Source of the DNA: Rubrobacter sp. | Lineage (GTDB): Bacteria; Actinomycetota; Rubrobacteria; Rubrobacterales; Rubrobacteraceae | Direction of reading: 5' to 3' | DNA length: 7,297 bases | Assembly: GCA_013815485.1 (NCBI GenBank) | Contig: JACDGB010000083.1 | Coordinates: 1 to 7,297, forward strand | Part shown: positions 4,833-7,297 of the stretch, in pieces | How positions within the stretch are numbered: position 1 is the stretch's first letter | Layout of the letters: every line of letters begins with the position of its first letter | Notes under the pieces: generated by a model | The model's database searches: none | Told to the model about the DNA's origin: nothing | The model's input: the letters and a program-made list of their open reading frames with translations, nothing else | Made by a program: the position numbers and the translations under genes

Positions 4833-5507
4833 ATGCGGGTAGTAGTGATGAGCAGGAAGGGTGGAGTGGGGAAGAGCACCACTGCCATCCATCTGGCCGG
4901 TTATCTGGCGGGGGTCTCGGGGGGCGAGGCCAGCGTGCTGCTGGTGGACACGGACCCGAGCCGTAACGCGCTGCGGGTGGCGAGGCGCGGGCGGCTGCCG
5001 TTCCGGGTGGTGGGGGAGGAAGAGGTGGACGAGAACCCGTCGCTGGCGCGGGAGGCGCAGCACCTCATAGTAGACATGCGCGGAAGCCCTTCGGCCGAAG
5101 AGATAGAGGACGCCATGAGGCTCGCGGAGGTCATGGTGATACCGATCATGCCTTCCGGGCTGGCGCTGGACACGCTGCTTCAGACCAGGCGGGACATCAA
5201 GCGGCTGGGCAGGGAGGACCGCTACAGGGTGCTGCTCACGGCGGTGCCGCCGTGGCCTTACCGCAGGGGGCCGCAGGCTAGGGCGCAGTTGGAGGAGATC
5301 GGCATACCGTTGTTCGGGACCGACATCCGGCGGCTGGAGGCGTTCGAGGCGGCCGCGGACGAGGGAGTACTGGTGCGGGATCTGCCGGACCGGCGCGCCC
5401 AGAGGGCGTGGGAGGATTACACGCGGGTGGGCGAGGAGCTCGTGGAGTGGGTCAGATCCGTGAGAACCCCCGATCTGCACGCGGCGCGGAGTGGGGGAGG
5501 AGCGTGA
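4833..5507 (+). CDS. parA: ParA-family partition ATPase (short, type Ib-like)
   Basis: 224-residue deviant-Walker ATPase that drives plasmid segregation by ATP-dependent assembly on the nucleoid. The Walker A' motif KGGVGKST occupies residues 9-16, with signature Lys9 and catalytic Lys14. LLVDTDPSRN (36-45) is the A'' segment with Asp39, and LIVDMRGSP (78-86) is Walker B with Asp81. VMVIPIMPSGLALDTL is the conserved strand after the B motif. There is no N-terminal helix-turn-helix, and the length fits the short ParA class that leaves operon regulation to a small partner protein. The start is ATG 4833, with a GGGGG run four bases upstream; Met6 is a possible but worse start. Its last codons overlap the next gene through GTGA, so the pair is translationally coupled. 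It follows the box array at 4734-4786, as expected for type Ib systems in which the centromere lies upstream of parA. Confidence 0.93.
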   Translation: MRVVVMSRKGGVGKSTTAIHLAGYLAGVSGGEASVLLVDTDPSRNALRVARRGRLPFRVVGEEEVDENPSLAREAQHLIVDMRGSPSAEEIEDAMRLAEVMVIPIMPSGLALDTLLQTRRDIKRLGREDRYRVLLTAVPPWPYRRGPQARAQLEEIGIPLFGTDIRRLEAFEAAADEGVLVRDLPDRRAQRAWEDYTRVGEELVEWVRSVRTPDLHAARSGGGA

Positions 5508-5914
5508 GCGAGAGGACATCGGGCAACCGTTACGCATGGCTCCAGGACGAAGACGAGCCCAGGGTCGAGGAGGCCCTGCGGGATGACGCGCCCGTCGGAG
5601 GAGGCGGGTCCGCGCCCGGCCCGAGCGCCGGACGGGCGGCCACGGCTCCGATCGAACCACCGGTCGGGAGGCAGGCCGGGGTACCCGGGATCTCCAGACC
5701 GCGCAGGCGTAACCGGGCCAAGAATCCGAAGGCGCTGCGCAACGACCCGGATCGTATGATGGCCGGGGCTCGCATACGCAAGGACGTCAGGCGCCGCGTG
5801 GAGCAGGCGCTGGCGGACCCGGAGGTGGGGGAGGGCACCAACTATAGCCTGCTCGTGGAGTCGCTCCTGGTGCGCTGGCTGGACGAGGTCGGGTATCCTC
5901 AGCCAGAGAGGTAG
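5504..5914 (+). CDS. Small RHH centromere-binding partner of ParA (ParB/ParG-like)
   Basis: 136-residue protein whose GTG start (5504) overlaps the parA TGA as GTGA, with GGGGGAGG just upstream; an earlier in-frame start at 5408 lies deep inside parA and is rejected. Residues 1-65 are low-complexity, rich in Gly, Pro, Ala and acidic residues, and probably unstructured. Residues 66-80 are strongly basic (RPRRRNRAKNPKALR). Residues 86-128 read as a ribbon-helix-helix: strand AGARIRKDV, helix RRRVEQALA, helix NYSLLVESLLVRWLDEV. Small ParA-linked proteins of this design (ParG, Omega, RHH ParB) bind the centromere, repress the operon, and use a flexible N-terminus to stimulate the ATPase, usually with an Arg finger there. 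The likely binding sites are the CCGG box arrays upstream of parA. The N-terminal tail is longer than in ParG. The function is inferred from fold and context; sequence similarity to a named family is not claimed. Confidence 0.78.
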   Translation: MSERTSGNRYAWLQDEDEPRVEEALRDDAPVGGGGSAPGPSAGRAATAPIEPPVGRQAGVPGISRPRRRNRAKNPKALRNDPDRMMAGARIRKDVRRRVEQALADPEVGEGTNYSLLVESLLVRWLDEVGYPQPER

Positions 5915-6055
5915 CGGCACATCGCGGAGGATTCCCTGGTACGGGAGTTCCCGGTCATAGCCGGTCGTCGGGGGAAGTCGAGGCCTCCGGTTGCTCCCAG
6001 CCCAGGCACGCCAGGACCGCCTGTCGGATGGCGGAAACGCTCGTTGCGGCGTCAG
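5915..6055. other. Convergent intergenic gap between the par operon and the primase
   Basis: 141 bp between convergent genes. No strong bidirectional hairpin with T-runs is visible; TCCC and GGGA near 5926-5940 form only a weak stem. On the - strand a short open frame (about 6053-5955) reads sensibly as AATSVSAIRQAVLACLGWEQ and ends at TGA 5957-5955, but I find no start codon in it, so it may be chance or a decayed gene end. Confidence 0.4.
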
Positions 6056-7021
6056 TTAGCCGACTCTGGCCCCGACTGCGGTGGGGATGCTCTGCCCGCC
6101 CCGCGGCGCGCTACGGGGGAGCGCCAGGTCGCGGGCCTTTCCAATGGTGAGTGCGAGGTAGCGGACGCCGTGTCGTCCCCTCTCCAGGTAGCGCTCGGAG
6201 ATGCCGTTGGCCGGGTCGGTCATTACGGCCCAGACGTCGGACTCGTCGTAGCCTGCGCCAAACATTCCGATAGCCACGGCGAAGTCCGCCTCGGAACGGG
6301 TGTCGTAGGGCTTGCCCAAGGCGTTATTGCCACAGGTGATTAGGCCGCGCATCCTCCCGGAGAGTCGGGAGAGGTCCACGGTTTGCCCGGTCGGCGCTGC
6401 GGGCTTCTCGGCGGTGGGAGGCGGGAAAGCGGCCGGCGCGGGAGGAAGTGCGATCTCCAGCTCCCTGGGGTGGTAGCCGACGCCGAGGTCGAGCTCCAGA
6501 AGCCGCACGGGCGGAGCGTCCTGGTACTTGCGGTTTCGGGTGCCAGGCGGCCTCAGGAGCTGGGAGAGGTCCCAGCCCGACCGGTCGGCGCCGACGGCGA
6601 CGAGCAGCCTGCGGTTGAGCTCCTCGGCGCGGACGGGCGAGACCGGGCAGGTCAGGCGCCAGAACAGGTGCGCGTTGCCGGTTGAGGACTCGACGATCGC
6701 GGTGGGCTCCGGCGCATCCGGTCCCGGCGCCGCCCCGTCGGCGTCAGCCCAGAGGGCGAGGACGGGTGCGGCGTTCGTCTTGATGCGGCGCTTCGCTAGC
6801 AGGAGGTGGGCGCAGAAGTACGCTTCCAGCCCCTCCTCGGAGTTGCCGAGGCACCAGTCGGCCGCGGCGCGGACCCGGGCCGGGTAGTCGAAGAAGTTGG
6901 AGCGGTGGCGGGAGAGGCGCTTCGATCCTGGCGCGGACCTGAAGGCGGAGTGGACCCCGATCAAGCCGCGCTGGGAGCCGTAGAGGGCGTGCCAGAGAAG
7001 GGTGGCGTCGTTGGCGTGCAT
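6056..7021 (-). CDS. RepB-type primase / plasmid replication protein
   Basis: 321-residue protein resembling the primase module of plasmid replication proteins (RepB_primase type, archaeo-eukaryotic primase fold), expected to prime DNA synthesis during plasmid replication. Visible signatures: LWADADG with Asp93 and Asp95 as the metal-binding DxD, and AIVESSTGNAHLFWRL with the conserved His118 in the S-x-G-N-x-H-L-x-W pattern. WDLSQLLRPPGTRNRKY (150-166) is typical of these primases (LLR-PGTxNxK). After a Pro/Ala-rich linker (about 192-212), residues 225-300 (SEADFAVAIGMFGAGYDESDVWAVM) resemble the PriCT domain that often follows. No helicase Walker motifs are present, so a separate or host helicase would be needed. 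The start is ATG 7021-7019; no other in-frame start exists back to the TGA near 7072. GGGG lies close upstream and AAAGGTGG further up. It converges on the par operon and follows an unknown gene after a 38-nt gap. Confidence 0.8.
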   Translation of the reverse strand: MHANDATLLWHALYGSQRGLIGVHSAFRSAPGSKRLSRHRSNFFDYPARVRAAADWCLGNSEEGLEAYFCAHLLLAKRRIKTNAAPVLALWADADGAAPGPDAPEPTAIVESSTGNAHLFWRLTCPVSPVRAEELNRRLLVAVGADRSGWDLSQLLRPPGTRNRKYQDAPPVRLLELDLGVGYHPRELEIALPPAPAAFPPPTAEKPAAPTGQTVDLSRLSGRMRGLITCGNNALGKPYDTRSEADFAVAIGMFGAGYDESDVWAVMTDPANGISERYLERGRHGVRYLALTIGKARDLALPRSAPRGGQSIPTAVGARVG

Positions 7022-7059
7022 GGCCCCGAAGGCACCACCTTTCAGAGTAAGTGCGCGGC

Positions 7060-7297
7060 TCAGGCGATCTCATCGATGTCCTCGCCGTCCAGGTAGCGAA
7101 GGATGTAGGGACCATGCTTTAGCGCCTCCTGGGCTGCGGCGTAGTTCCTGAACTCCTCGGAAGCGCGTTCGCGCCTCCCGTGGCGGCCTTCGCCTTCGAG
7201 TCGCTCGATCGTCGCGGGAGCCTCCGACACTAGCCGTTCGGTCTCCTCGTACAGACGGCTGGATGCTTGCTGGAGGGCGGCCTCATAGGCAAGGACG
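7060..7297 (-). CDS. Unknown protein, 3' part only (runs off right edge)
   Basis: The last 78 codons of a gene entering from the right edge on the - strand and ending at TGA 7062-7060. I do not recognise the family. The visible part is rich in Glu, Arg and Ala and probably helical or coiled-coil (AYEAALQQASSRLYEETERL, then SEEFRNYAAAQEALKHG), ending in an acidic YLDGEDIDEIA tail. Third codon positions are G/C-rich as in the neighbours, which supports real coding. It lies 38 nt upstream of the primase on the same strand and may share its transcript, so a small accessory or copy-control role is possible, but nothing in the sequence shows that. Confidence 0.6.
   Translation of the reverse strand, partial: VLAYEAALQQASSRLYEETERLVSEAPATIERLEGEGRHGRRERASEEFRNYAAAQEALKHGPYILRYLDGEDIDEIA

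Noticed and set aside
1..7297. CRISPR array, tRNA or rRNA
   Set aside because: No regularly spaced 20-40 bp repeats, no cloverleaf with a T-loop consensus and no rRNA core sequence were seen.

Overview
The window looks like part of the backbone and accessory region of a plasmid, or an integrated plasmid-like element, from a GC-rich bacterium. Codon use is strongly G/C at third positions, starts are often GTG, one start is probably leaderless, and the toxin and antitoxin types are common in actinobacteria. A Rubrobacter-like actinobacterium is my impression, but nothing in the window proves the taxon.

Left third (1-2968): two RES-type toxin loci sit about 1 kb apart in opposite orientation. 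On the + strand, a 5'-truncated HTH antitoxin (1-359) precedes an intact RES toxin (426-1061). On the - strand, an Xre/MbcA-like antitoxin (2968-2606) precedes a second, sequence-divergent RES toxin (2604-2044). This second antitoxin carries an in-frame TGA exactly between its DNA-binding and toxin-binding domains. Between the two loci (1062-2043) lies about 1 kb with no convincing intact gene. It holds apparent gene debris, including pieces resembling an AAA/DUF4143 ATPase and a 23-bp inverted copy of the second RES gene's 3' end.

Middle (3051-4800): about 420 bp of unassigned DNA, then a vapBC toxin-antitoxin operon on the - strand (RHH antitoxin 4204-3935, PIN RNase toxin 3920-3471). VapB has a promoter whose spacing predicts a leaderless GTG start. 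The next ~590 bp to parA have no recognised gene. They hold two arrays of CCGG-like tetramers separated by AT-rich 4-bp spacers (4351-4402 and 4734-4785), the best candidates for a plasmid centromere and par operator.

Right third (4833-7297): a par operon on the + strand has a short ParA ATPase (4833-5507) that overlaps, through GTGA, a small ribbon-helix-helix partner (5504-5914). A RepB-type primase/replication protein (7021-6056) converges on it. A 3' gene fragment of unknown function (7297-7060) lies upstream of, and in the same direction as, the primase.

Taken together, the window holds replication (primase), active partition (ParA, RHH protein, box arrays) and post-segregational killing or stress toxins (VapBC, two RES loci). 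The two points most worth a second look are the tetramer-box arrays beside parA and the split antitoxin of the second RES locus.
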